DNA of 64,000 nt, from the NCBI GenBank assembly GCA_008729055.1, contig SDUX01000002.1, positions 3,127,874-3,191,873 on the forward strand. Direction: 5' to 3'. The stretch's first letter is position 1; every line of letters begins with the position of its first letter. Shown piece after piece: positions 1 through 10,947 of the stretch. The DNA is from Pyropia haitanensis. Its lineage: Eukaryota > Rhodophyta > Bangiophyceae > Bangiales > Bangiaceae. A model generated the notes under the pieces. It did no database searches and was not told the DNA's origin. It saw only the letters and a program-made list of their open reading frames with translations. Both the position numbers and the translations under genes were made by a program.

Positions 1-693
1 CGTCGCGAGCGATGCACAGAGGAGACAGTCGGTCGGTCGATGGGTGCGGTGGGGACGGCGGCAAACGCAGGTTGCGAGGGCGGAGCAGGTCGACGCGTCG
101 CCAGTGACTCGAGCGCGCGGTTGGGGAAGAAGGGGGACGACGGCGGCGGCCGTATGTGTGCGGTGCGGAAGGGGGGCGCGTGGGAGCAAGAGATGGGGGC
201 GCCCAGATATAAACCACAGGCCAGGGGATGACACCAGCGGCCGTAGAGCCGACCGGCCACCACACACGGCCGCACGCCGGCGTGACCGCGGGAGATGCAC
301 GTCCGCCCGCTGGGGAATTTCTGGCTCTACACGCCGCCGGGGGGCGGGATGGCACGATGTCCGGACCGGCCGCTGTCCACGCTTGGAGGCTGTCGGCGCA
401 TGTGGCCGTGGAAGGCAAACTGTCGAGGTCCAATCACGCGAAAGACAGGGGCTACTTTCTTCAACGGAGTACTCTGTACAATTCTGCAGTCCCCTCGTGT
501 CAATACGCACATCGTTCGCAATTGTGGTCCGCTTGAGCCACGTGGTCGCGCTCGGCCTTGATCGGCGCCGCGCCGTGCCGGTCCCACCTCGTCCGCGTGT
601 CCGTCCTCGCTCGCGCCCGACACCAGCCGTCGCCCCGCCTTTGTCCCCGGCTGCCAGACCCTTTCACCACCCGGTGCGCCACCGTCGTCGACG
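1..693. other. Upstream region of PRP3, no gene seen
   Basis: No open frame here shows a recognisable domain. A TATAAA hexamer lies at 208-213 on the plus strand. It is about 480 bases before the PRP3 start codon, which is far for a core promoter without a 5' intron, so its role is open. The sequence from 420 to 540 is less GC-rich than its surroundings and could be promoter or leader. Confidence 0.4.
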
Positions 694-977
694 ATGGACC
701 CCCCCGCGGCCAAGCGCAAGCGCCGCTCCCGTTTTTCCAACACCCCCACCGAGGCGGCCGACGCGTCGACGGCCGCCGCCACCACCCCCGCCACCGCCGC
801 CGCCGCCGCCGGCAATGGCAACGTCCCCACCCCCCCCCCGACCGCCGCCCCCGACGCTGCCGCGCCCACCGCCGCCGCCTTTCCCGCCGGTCGGCTGACG
901 GCCATCACCCCCACCGTCGCATTTCACGCCCGCCTCAACGCCAAGCGCCGGCGGACGTCGTGGGACGCCCCGCCGCC

Positions 978-1026
<49 letters not shown>

Positions 1027-3342
1027 ACGTCGGCGGCCGAGCCCGCGGCGACCGTGGCGGCGGCGCCGGCCACCACCGCCGCTGCTGCCGCGGTCACCCC
1101 TTCCACCGCCCTCCCCGCGGGGGTGGCCCGCCCATCCCGTCCCGCCGCGTCGGCGGCGCCGGCCGCGCCCGCCGCGCCGGCCGCGGCTGTCGCGGCCGCG
1201 GCACCTACCACGCCCGCCGTCGCCCCCCCCCCCCCCCGCTCTCGTGGCCCGCGGTCACTCTCCTCCTTTTCCGCCCCCGACCTCGCCGACATCCCCCGCC
1301 CGCGGGGGCGCCCGCGTGGCCGCCTGCCGGCACGCCCGCCGCCGACGGCGGCGGCAGCACCGGCGGGCGGCGCGCCCGCCGCCGGCGCGGCGGCCGCCGC
1401 CGCCCCCGCCGTGCCCCCCCCCGCCACCGCCGCGGCGCCCGCCACCACCCCTGCTGCCGCCGCGGTTGCTGCGGCGGCCGCCCACCCCCCACCGCGGCCG
1501 CAGGCGGTCCTCGCGGTCAACCGGGCGGCGGCGGCGCGCGCGGCGGCGCGGGCGGCGATGCGGCTGACGCCCGCGGACCTGCTGTCGGCCGAGCCGGACG
1601 TCAACCCCTACTACGATGCGAGCATTGGCGGCGGCCGCCGCGGCGGCCGCGGCGGTGGCGCCGTCGCCGGCGGTGGGGCGGCGGGTGTGGGCGGCGGCGG
1701 TGGGGAGCGGCCGCCGCCGCGGGCGCTGTCCTTCCTCGCCCCCGGCGCGGTGACGGCCGCCGCGGAGCGCGGCCGCGCCGACGCGGCGGCCGCCGCCGCC
1801 GCGGCGGCGTACCGTGAGCGCGTGGCGGCGCGGGCGGTGGCGGGCGCGCGGGTGCCCGTCGTGCCGCCCGTCGTGGCCGCCGCGGGCGGCGGGAGTGTCA
1901 GCGGGGCGGCCGTGCCGCCGCCGCCGGGGGGGGTTGAGTGGTGGGACGCGCCGTTCCTGGTGGGGGGGGGTACGCCGACGCGATTGCGGGGGGGGAGGCG
2001 GCGGTGGCGGCGGCGCTCGGGGGGGGGGGGGGAGTGGGGGGGGGGATGCCGGCGGTGGAGCAGTAACTGGCGCCGGTGGCGGTGGTGGTGGCGGTGGCGG
2101 TGGCGGTGGCGGTGGCGGTGGCGGGGGTGCGCCCGCCGCTGGCGCCGCGAGTGGCATCGCGCCTGGCGCGGGGCGGGGCGCCGCCGCGGGGGCGGCGGCC
2201 GGCGACGGCGGCGGCGGCCATGCCGTCGCCGCCAGTGGGGTGGCGGCTGCCGCCGGGGCGGATGCCCCCGCAGAGCCGGCGGCAGCGGCGCGCGGCGCCG
2301 ACCGCGACGCCGCCACAGCTGACGCGGCCGCCCCCGCCGCGGCACCCACCGCGGGTGGGGGCGGCGGCGGCGGGGCCGCGGGCGCGTTGCCCCCCCCCCC
2401 CCGCCCCCGCCCGCCGCCGGCCTGCGCCTGCACCGGCTTACCGCGTACATCCACCACCCCCCCCCCCTGCGGTCGGCGGTCCCCCCCCCCCCACCACCCC
2501 CCCCCCCTGCTGCTCACCCCCGCCGAGCGGCGCAAGCTCCGCCACCGCCGCCGTGCGGCGGCGGCGGCCGAAAAGCAGCTGCGCATCCAGACCGGCCTGG
2601 ACCCCCCCCCCCCCCCAAGGTCACCCTCCGCAGCCTCCCGCGCGTCGTTGGCGCCGCCGCCACCGCCGCGCCGACGGTCACCGAGGCGGCGGTCGTCGCG
2701 GCGGCGGCGGCGCGGCGGCAGGGTCACCTCGACGCCAACGCGGCGCGGGCGTTGACAAAGGAGGAGCGGCACGCCAAGGCGGCGCGCCGCGCCGCGCGCC
2801 GCGCCGCGCGTGACGGCGGCGTGCCGGCGGTGGCGGTGGTGCGGCTGCCGCCGCTCGGGGAGGGCGGCTGCCCGCTGGGCGTGCGGCTAAAGGTGGAGGC
2901 CAACGCCAAGCAGCTGGGCGTGGGGGGGGTGCTCGCCGTCGCGGGGCCGGTGGGCGTCCTCGTCGCCGAGGGGGGGGGCGCGGAGGTGGCCAAGATGGAG
3001 GCGCTGCTGCTCCGCCGCATCCGCTGGGCAGACGCGCTCGCGGGGCCGCCCGCCGAGGGGGGGGCGGAAGGGGGTGGCCCGGCGGCGGCGGCGGCGGCGG
3101 CGGCGGCTGCGCCTGCCGCCACGGCCGCCGCCGCCGCGGCGGCCGACACCGCCCCCCGCGCGGTGCGCGTGTGGGGCGGCCGCGTCGCGGCGCCCGCCTG
3201 GCCCGGCCCGTTTGCGTACAAGGCGTACGGGACAGAGGAGCGGGCGCGGGCGGACTTTCGCCGCCGCGGCGTGGAGATGTACTGGGACACGGCGTACGGG
3301 TTTCCCATGGGCGACGCGACGCTGGGCAAGCGGCACATGTGA
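694..3342 (+). CDS. PRP3: U4/U6 small nuclear ribonucleoprotein Prp3 (frame broken at C-homopolymers)
   Basis: Prp3 is a scaffold of the U4/U6 di-snRNP in the spliceosome and acts in the nucleus. From ATG 694 the protein begins with a basic, NLS-like stretch (KRKRRSRF). Family landmarks follow in order: NPYYDASI near 1605, RALSFLAPG near 1725, EWWDAPFL near 1935, LTAYIHHP near 2437, a basic TPAERRKLRHRRR block near 2520, KVTLRSLPRVVG near 2617, NAARALTKEERHAKAARRAA near 2740, and the C-terminal domain with LKVEANAKQLGV (2887) and RRRGVEMYWDTAYGF (3261) before TGA 3340. The landmarks fall in frame 1, then frame 2 (2525-2600), then frame 1 again. Both switches lie in runs of C (2452-2516 and 2602-2616). 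I read these as homopolymer length errors rather than true mutations, because the domain is otherwise complete. A G-rich segment at 1960-2400 is low complexity. It converges with the ammonium transporter gene. Confidence 0.9.
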
Positions 3343-3821
3343 GGGGTGGGAGGGGGGGGGGTGGGGGGTGGGGGGAGGGGGGGAGGGGGTTTGCTGGCCG
3401 CCGGGGACCCGGCTTTTTTGAGGCAATGACCGCGTTGGGGGGGGGGGGAGAGGCGGAGGATGGGGCGCCTGCGAGCTCAGCGCCGCCGTCGCCAGCCGTG
3501 CCGGGGGGTACTCCGCACTTTGCGACGCGGCGGTTGCTCTGTTGGGAGAGGCGGGGCGGCCGCGCCGGCGGGCAGCCGCCTCTGCACGCCCTCGGCCAAA
3601 CGCCGCCATCACGTCCGTTCCCTACATACGTCCACGCGCTGTTTATGGTCATTCGTACGGCTCCGACGCAATGGCCTTTGTGCGGCCGTGGCGTCGGGTG
3701 GCACAGCGGGGGGCAACACAACCCCGCGCGCCCGCCGCCCCGTTCACCCGCCCCCCCCGCTCCCCCGCTCTCCCCCCCCCCCGCTCCTCATGCGCGCCCC
3801 GCCCGTCCCCCGCCGCCCCAG
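3343..3821. other. Intergenic spacer between convergent PRP3 and AMT genes
   Basis: This spacer is made of G runs (3347-3395, 3437-3448) and C-rich sequence (3740-3790). It must hold the 3' UTRs and polyadenylation signals of both flanking genes. I see no AATAAA. Confidence 0.5.
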
Positions 3822-6780
3822 TCAGCGAGAGCGCGGGCTCCAGCCGCGGATCCCCCCCACCCACCCGCCCCCCCTGCCCCCCGCCGCGTGCGACATCTCG
3901 TCCATGATGGCCCGCGACGGGTCTGCCAGCACCGGCGACGGCGGGCGGCCGCTGCCGCCCACGGCGGGCGCCGCGGCCGCGTCGGCAGCAGCGGCGGCGG
4001 CGGCGGCCGACGGCGACGACGACGGGGGCCCACACGAGGCGGGCCCCGACGACGTGTGCCCCGACGACGCGGGCCCCGTCGACGACGGCCCACCGCTGCT
4101 CATGACCGCCTCGAGGGTGGCCGCCGCCGCGGCGGGCGCGGCGGCGGGCGGCACGACCGCGAGGACCCCCCCCCCCCCGCCTCCGGCTTCGCCCTTGAGC
4201 GGGCTGTGCCACGGCGACGCGGCCGCGTCGGCCGGGTAGGCGCTGCCGCCGTGGGTGACCTCGTCAATCCCCTCGGCCTCCTCGTCGCGTGACACGCGCA
4301 GCAGCCCCGCCGCGCGGAGGCCCCACCACAGCGGCACCGTCATGGCGGTCGTCCAGCCAATGACAAACGCGGCGGCGACCGCCTGGCAGCCGAGCAGCCG
4401 CCAGCCGCCGCCAAAGGCGGCGCCGTAGTGGGCGGCGCGGAAGCCGGCGGCCGCCTGCGGGCGCGCGGCGGAGAAGAGGCCGACGGCGGCGAGGCCCCAC
4501 AGGCCCCCCGCGCCGTGGATGGCGACCGCGTCGAGCGGGTCGTCGATGCGGAGGGCGCGCATGCCGCGGGAGGCAGCCATGTAGACCGCCGCGCCGGCCA
4601 TGCCTACCAGCAGCGAGACGTAGGGCAGGAAGGTGGCGCAGCCGGCGGTGATGCTGACGAGGCCCGCCAGCAGGCAATTGACAATGATGCCCAGGTCAAT
4701 GACGTGGTCGGCGAGGATGTAGCAGAGGGCGACGCCGACGAGCGCGCCGCCGCACGCGCCGAGCATTGTCGACGCGAGCGTTTGTTGGACGGTGAGGAGG
4801 CCACTCTGCGCCACCACTGACCCGTCGCCGAGCGTTTGCGTGCTGCCGCCAAAGAGGCCGCTGGCCGTCTCGTAGGGCACCAGCGAGAGGCCAGACCCGG
4901 CGTTCTGCACGCATCCGCGACCAGCAGTAGTGGGCACCTCGCCCGGCGACGAGGAGGGAAGGCCATCCAAATCCGAGACACGTCAAGTCAGTTGTCTGCC
5001 GGTCAACCTCCACCGGGGACCTCTTCGTCGCAACGCATCCCTCCCCCTCGTTGCTGCAGCGCACGGGAGGACAACCACTCGATAAAAAGGACCCCCACCA
5101 GTCCGAGTGGTGACCATGACACGGATACGTACAAAGCCAAACCATCCCGTCCACAGGATGAATCTGCGCACCCACACACACCAGGAAACAGTACGATGCC
5201 GCACCCCCGAGCCACATCCCGTAGAGATGGCGCCAAGCCAAGAGGCACAGCCCATCGCACTCCATACCAAAACAGCAAGGTCAGTTCATGCCCAGCGCGC
5301 CCGCCACACCCCTCCCGAGACCCACCCTGCCCCGCACGCGAATCCACCGACCGCAAGGTCACACGCGGGCCATCCTCGTCCCACGCCCCCCCCCCCACCT
5401 TCGGCACCCCCCGACACCCTTGCGCCCCCCCCACCCGCCGTCCCGCCCGCCTGCCCAACGCACCCGCCCAGGAGGATCAGTGGCGCGCTGTGCCCCGGGA
5501 TGGGCCGCGGCGTGCCGTCGACGGCAAACCGCCCCAGCCGTGGCCCCGTCGCGATGGCGCCCCACAGGCCCGTGACGGCGCCGACGAGGTGCACCACCCC
5601 GCAGCCAGCGTGGTCGATCGCGCCCACACCGAGCAGCGGCGTCGGGGACAGCGCCGACAGCCAGCCGCTGGGGTCCCACACCTACACCCCCCACGCAACC
5701 CAGCAAAGCGGACAAGAGGGGAAAAGTGCAGACGGCAAAGGAGACACTGGCCGGGGAGGGCGTGAGTGGGGCCCGCAGCTGAGTAACGAGAGAAACAACG
5801 GACCACAGGTGTCTTGCGCTCAGGCGCGCCGAGGCCGCCGCCGCGCCGCATCCCCTCGTCCACGCAAAGTCGGCTGTCTCATCACGACGCCCCACAGGCG
5901 GTGGTCCCGCCACCTCCACCTCCCTCTCACTGACAGCGACAATAAAAGACACCAGAAAAAACATCCAGCGAAAAACAGCGGGGGCCGGACGTACCCCGTG
6001 CGCGACGACCGGGTAGACAAACGACGACAGCCAGAGGGTGGCGCCGAGGTAGGCATAAAACGACGCCCGCTCCGCCACCGCCCCCGACACGATCGTCGCC
6101 GCGGTGGCCGACAGCGTCCACCGGAAGAAGAAGACGGCCAGGTCGGCCGTGTCGCCGCCGGCCAGCGCGAAGCCCGAGTGCCCAATAAAGGAGCTCGCCG
6201 ACTCCCCGTGTGCAAACGCGTTGCTGTGGGTGCCGTTTTGGGAGGACGGCACACAGCACCCGGCGGGGGGTGCGGTCGGAGAGGTAGGCCAGAGGGGCTT
6301 GGCTCAAGGGACACGCAATCCAACAGCGGGTCAGTCAGTCCTTGCGCGGTCCAGAAAAAAATCATGGACTCCCAAGCCACCCCCTCCCCTCATGGAAAGC
6401 GCTCGGTCCCCTCCGCATCAACTCCCCACCCTCCATCCCTCGCCGCCTTCCCACCTCACCCCTTCTCGTCCTCACCCCGCCTGCACGTACCCAAACAGCA
6501 TCCACGCGACCCCCCCCAAGCACGTGTCCATCAAGACTTTCATTAGCACGCTCTTGACATTCTTGGCCCGCACGCTCCCCGCCGTCAGCATCGCAAAGCC
6601 CGTCTGCATAGTCAGTACGAGGACGCCGGTGAGGGCGAGGAAGCCCCCGTCAACAGCCGCGCCCAGCAGCCGCAGTTGCGTCACGACGGGCGTGACGCCG
6701 GCGTCGGCCTGCCGTGCCGCCGCGTCGGCCGCCGCGGTGGCGGCGGCCGCCGCCACCGCCGCTAGGGGAGGAGGGTCCAT
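3822..6780 (-). CDS. AMT1: Ammonium transporter (AMT/MEP/Rh family), five exons
   Basis: This is a multi-pass membrane channel for ammonium uptake. The exons I infer, minus strand, are 6780-6491, 6223-5995, 5681-5464, 5163-5133 and 4904-3822. They give 616 codons plus stop with every junction in frame. Donors are GTACGT (three) or GTGCGT (one), and acceptors end in AG. Landmarks: GFAMLTAGSVRAKN and LMDTCLGGVAWMLFG in exon 1; AFAHGES, SFIGHSGFALAGG, FFFRW and SGAVAERASFYAYL in exon 2; VWDPSGWL, AIDHAGCGVVHLVGAV and GPRLGRF in exon 3; FILWTGWFGF in the 31-base exon 4, continuing into NAGSGL of exon 5; then DDPLDAVAIHGAGGLWG and the typical cytosolic tail GIDEVTHGGSAY. An Ala/Ser-rich extension of about 110 residues follows that tail and is unusual for the family. 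ATG 6780 gives a short Ala-rich extracellular N-terminus. An amino-acid-level match to plant-type AMT1 rather than MEP is my impression only. Confidence 0.93.
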
Positions 6781-9700
6781 GCTGGTCAGGTGGACGAGGA
6801 GAGGGTGGGGGGATGGACGCACCGGGGTGGAGGGGGGGGGAAGGGAAGGGGTGGAGAGGGGACCTGTTCACGGTGGCGAACCGCCAGCCGTGCCGCACGC
6901 CACCCCCGCCACTCTGGTACAGTTGCAGTGGGGTGGCACGGTGGTGCAGGCGGCGGGTGCGGGCCTCCCGCAAGAGTGCTCCTGCGCTGGCGCCGTCGCC
7001 ACTCTGTGCTTGTTGCTTTGCGTGCGTCAGCGGCTTCACTCCGGTGCGGAGTCAGCAGCACCCACCGCAGCCGCAGGGGAGAGGGCGGCCGAGGGACCGG
7101 TTCGTCAGGTGGCGCAGCCCCCCCCACCGCCCTTCCGCCCCTGCACACCGGCCACACGCAACGGCTGCCATGGCTCGTACCGACCCACCCCCTCCCCCCC
7201 CCTTCCGCTCCCCGCCCTCCTGCCCTCTTCCTGCGAGAGGTCAACGGCCGCCGCGGCGGGCGTCTACAACGGCCGGACAGCGGCGCCGCCCAAACGGCCA
7301 CCGCCGTTTGTGGGTATGCGGGAATGCGGTGTATGGATGGAAAGCACACACCCGCTGTGCCCTGGACGGCGGCCGGCGGTCGCGCCACCGCCCGTCCCCT
7401 GCGCGCGTCCCGCGCGGGGCTGGCTGGGGGGGAGCGCGTCCCGCGCAAGCGGGCGGCCGTGGCTGCCGGATCGGGGAGGGGAGGGGCGGCGACGAGGAGC
7501 GGTCGGTCAGGCGGCGCGCGCACCACCACACACCCCGCCCGGACCGCCGCCGCCGCGCGCCGCGCCGACCAGTCGGCGGGCCGCTACCGCCCAGTCCCGC
7601 CCGTGGCGGCCACTGGGGAGCCCGCCCCACCAGGCGACGCCAGCCGCGGGGCCACGCCGCGCGCGCAGGCGGGTCTACGTGACGCGGCAGGCGCCGCCGC
7701 CGCCGGCTCCCAACGCACCGCCACGACGGCGCGCGCGCACCCCCTTGACAATGGTAGGAGAGCGGGCGGTGGGAGGGGGATCTCGCGCGCCCGCACGCCC
7801 GCGGTGGCGCTGGTGCCAACGGGCTGGCCACCCCCCGGGCCTGGCACTGCGATAGTGTCAGCATGGGGGGGGCTCCGTCAGACCGGATCGTGCGGGACCC
7901 GCCAAATCCTGACAATGCGAGTTGCTGCCGTCGTGAAAGGTCAGGCCGTCCGTCGTCGCCGCCCGTCGTCGCCGCCGCGCCTGCGGGGCTCCTGGACCCG
8001 TCGGGGGCGGTCAATGCACGTGCCATCTCGCGGGACGGGGTTGGGCCGCCGCCGCCGCCGCCAGGAGTGGTCATGGCGCTGGCTACCTCGGTTGGTCTTC
8101 CCACACAGCAACCGCAAAGACAGCCGGACCGGAGGGGGGTGCCGGGCGGTAGATAACGAGCGGAGCAGCGGCGACTGGCCACGGGGTAGCGCTCCGTTGC
8201 TGTCACCGCCGCCGCCGCCGCGGCCGCCAGTACTGTACCCCCGCCATACTGTCTCTGCCTTCTCGTTGGCGGCCAGCGGCGTTCCAAACTGCCGCACGTT
8301 GCTCTCCTGTTGGCCACAATGGCGGTAGCACCACCGGCGGTCCAGTGGCCGGCATACGGCGGCCGCCGCCGCTGCTCAAGCCAAACGGCGCCTCTGCTCA
8401 AATCAAACGCACCCGAGGCACCAGCCGCGGAAAAAAAAAAAAAAATCGCACGACCGCAGCCGCTGCCCCTTGGAGCGACGGCGGCCGCGCCGCGGTCGGA
8501 CCACGTCAGCCGGCGGCCACACTTGCCGGTGCGCCGCGAGCCGGCGGCGCAAACGGCCGCCGCGCAGCCACCCGTTGCCATGACCGGTGCGCACCACCAC
8601 CCCCTGAGGACGGGACACCGCAACGGCGGCACCTACAACTGGCGTGGCACCCACCGACTGTGGCTCGGGCGGCCGCGGCGGCGGCGGTGCCTCTGGCGGT
8701 CGGCGCGTCGGCGGCGGCCGCGTGGCGACCGTGCGTCTCGCCCATGCCGCCGTGGCACGAGCGGCCGTGCGGCCGCCCACCAGCCCCGCGTGCCGCCCCG
8801 CCGTCGGCACGTGAGGGACGGGTCGCGACGCGGGCGCAGCGTTACCCTTGCCGCCCCCCTTGCCCTCATCGCACCCGTGCTGCCCCCTCGGTGCGGGCAG
8901 CTAGCCGCTGCCGCCGGCAGCGGGCACACGAGGCGGAGCGCCCCGCGCGGCCGGCGCCGCTGCGCGGTTGGCGGGGCGGGGCGGGGCGGCTGGGAGGGGC
9001 GGCCGTGCCGCCAGCAAGCGCCGCGCAGCCGCACGGGATGGCGTGTCAACGACGCCCAGACGGTAGCGGCGCGGCCACCCCGCCGTCGCCGTGCCCCCCC
9101 CAGCCCGCTGCGGGTCGTTCACAGCAGCCTTTGACGGCAGCCAGCACAGCTCCCCCCTCGCTCCTCCTTCACCTGCCATCCCCCTCCCTGTCCCCCATCC
9201 CGAGCGTCCAGCATGCTACTCGCCACGACCAACGTCAACGCCCTCTGGCGAGGAGGCCCTCCCCCTTGACCACCGGCGTCGCCGGTGCATAGAGGTGCGC
9301 GGCGCCCTTTGGCGTAAAAAAGCAGCCGCCAGAAAGGAGGCCGGTATAGCGGCGGCAGGTCACGGCCCGCCACTGGCACGGCGTCACAGAGGCCATGAAA
9401 GGCCCACTGGCATCGGCATTGCCAACGGTACGACCGCTGCCGACAGTCACCAGACGCAGCAGCGCATCGACCCGTCCGAGCCTGGACGACACGCGGCCAG
9501 CCAGTCTGCTGGCGGTGCGCCGCCGCGGCACCCCGCGCCGCCGAGCCGTGCTCCACCCACCCGCTGTCCGCGCCGGTGGCGGGTCCCCCGTGGCCCGCTT
9601 CCGCCGTGCCCGGCGTCCCCGGCTTGCTTGGCGGACCCCCATGATGGCGGCCACGGCAGAGACAGGGAGCTCACGAAAAAAAAAAAAAAAAAAGGACAGC

Positions 9701-10004
9701 AGCCCCACCATCACGTGGTCCACAGACCTATTCGCGGGGAGGAGGAGCGGTGGGAGACGACCGGGCTGACGAGCGTGCCACGGGTGACTGCCGCCGCCGC
9801 CACCACCACGGCCGTCGCGCCGCGCCGCTGCCAGTGAACCCAGCCACACGCGGGGGGGGAGCGCGTGCGGCTCGGCCGCTGAGAGGGAACCGCATGATGG
9901 AGACGCGACGGACGAGGGGAGCAGGACCGTCGACGGACGGACAGCACCCAAACGCGCGGCGGCGGCGGGGCGGAGGAGCCGACGCGCCACGCACAGACAC
10001 CGCG
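6781..10004. other. Gene-poor GC-rich stretch
   Basis: Open frames exist in all six frames because stop codons are rare at this base composition. None shows a recognisable domain, consistent codon bias or a convincing start. Poly-A runs at about 8431-8446 and 9675-9692 stand out on the plus strand. The first part probably holds the ammonium transporter promoter. Confidence 0.45.
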
Positions 10005-10549
10005 TCAGGCCGCCCCGCGTGGTCTGCGCGGCCGCTTGCGCGGCCGCTCCCCCCCGTCCGTCCCTCGCGCGTCGGCCGCCGCCGCGTCGGCCGCCGCCGC
10101 GTCGGCGGCGGCCGCGTCGGCAGCGGCCGCGTCGGCGACTGCCGCGGCAGCGGCGGCCGCGCCAGTGGCGGCCACGTCGGCCGCCGCCCCCCCCCCCCCC
10201 CCCCCCCACCCCCCGGCGATGCCGGCACGCCAGCCGCGGGCACCCCCCCCCCCCCCCCCCCCCCCAGCCGCCCACCACCCCGCGTACGGCGTGTTCCACA
10301 CCATGCAGCGGTTCCAGTCGGGCCCCCCCCCCCACCACGGGGGCCCCCGCTCGCCGAGCCCCCGCTTGGCCGCGTCCACCCGCCGCCGCGCGGCGGCAAC
10401 GGCGGCCGCGTCGGCCGCCGCCGCCGCCGCCCGCACCGCCGCCCGCGCCCGCCCGAGCGCCCGCCGCAGCGCCGCGGCGCGGTCGGGGGGGAGGCGGGGG
10501 TCCGCCGCCCGCCATAGGCGGCCGCGGATGACAAGGTAGCGCGCGTCGG
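10005..10549 (-). CDS. Conserved bacterial-type protein of unknown function (5' end not resolved)
   Basis: The minus strand from about 10549 encodes a compact domain: RYLVIRGRLWRAADPRLP, an Ala/Arg-rich helical segment (ALRRALGRARAAVRAA), RRRVDAAKRGLGERGPPWW, then PDWNRCMVWNTPYAGWW. I know this arrangement (VRGRLWR / VDAAK..LGERGP.WW / NTPYA.W) from small uncharacterised proteins common in bacteria, so the family is recognised but the function is not. A Gly- and Ala-rich tail with a basic KRPRRPRGAA end runs to the stop at 10005. Upstream the frame stays open for over 2.5 kb through triplet repeats without an in-frame ATG, so the start may lie across a frame error in a G run or behind an intron. 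The encoded tail contains tandem AAAAD units that reflect (GCGGCCGCC)-type repeats. Confidence 0.6.
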
Positions 10550-10555
10550 GCGTGC

Positions 10556-10700
10556 GGGGGGGGGGGAGGGGGTCCCCGCCGCCGCCGCAGGGACCGCCGC
10601 CGCCGCCGCCGCAGGGACCGCCGCCGCCGCCGCAGGGACCCCCGCCGCCGCCGCAGGGACCGCCGCCGCCACCGCAGGGACCGCCGCCGCCGCCGCCGCC
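10556..10700 (+). repeat. GC-rich minisatellite
   Basis: Units of 15-18 bases made of CCG triplets ending in CAGGGA are repeated about seven times. It sits directly upstream of the conserved domain at 10005-10549 and blurs that gene's 5' end. Confidence 0.8.
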
Positions 10701-10913
10701 GCCGCCACCGGCAGCGGCGCGGCCCGCGCAGCGGCGGCCGCCGCGGGTGCCGCCGCCGCCGCCGCCGCCACTGCCGGCACCGCCGCCGCCACTGCGGCCG
10801 CCGCCACTGCCGGCACCGCCGCCGCCGGTGCGGCGGCGGCCGCCGCGGCGGCAGCGGCAGCCGCCGCCGCCGCCGCCGACCGTGTCACCACCCGCGGGCG
10901 GGCGGTGGCGGCC

Positions 10914-10947
<34 letters not shown>

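Noticed and set aside
10556..10700. CRISPR-like array
   Set aside because: The units are contiguous 15-18 base repeats without spacers: a minisatellite in a eukaryotic context.
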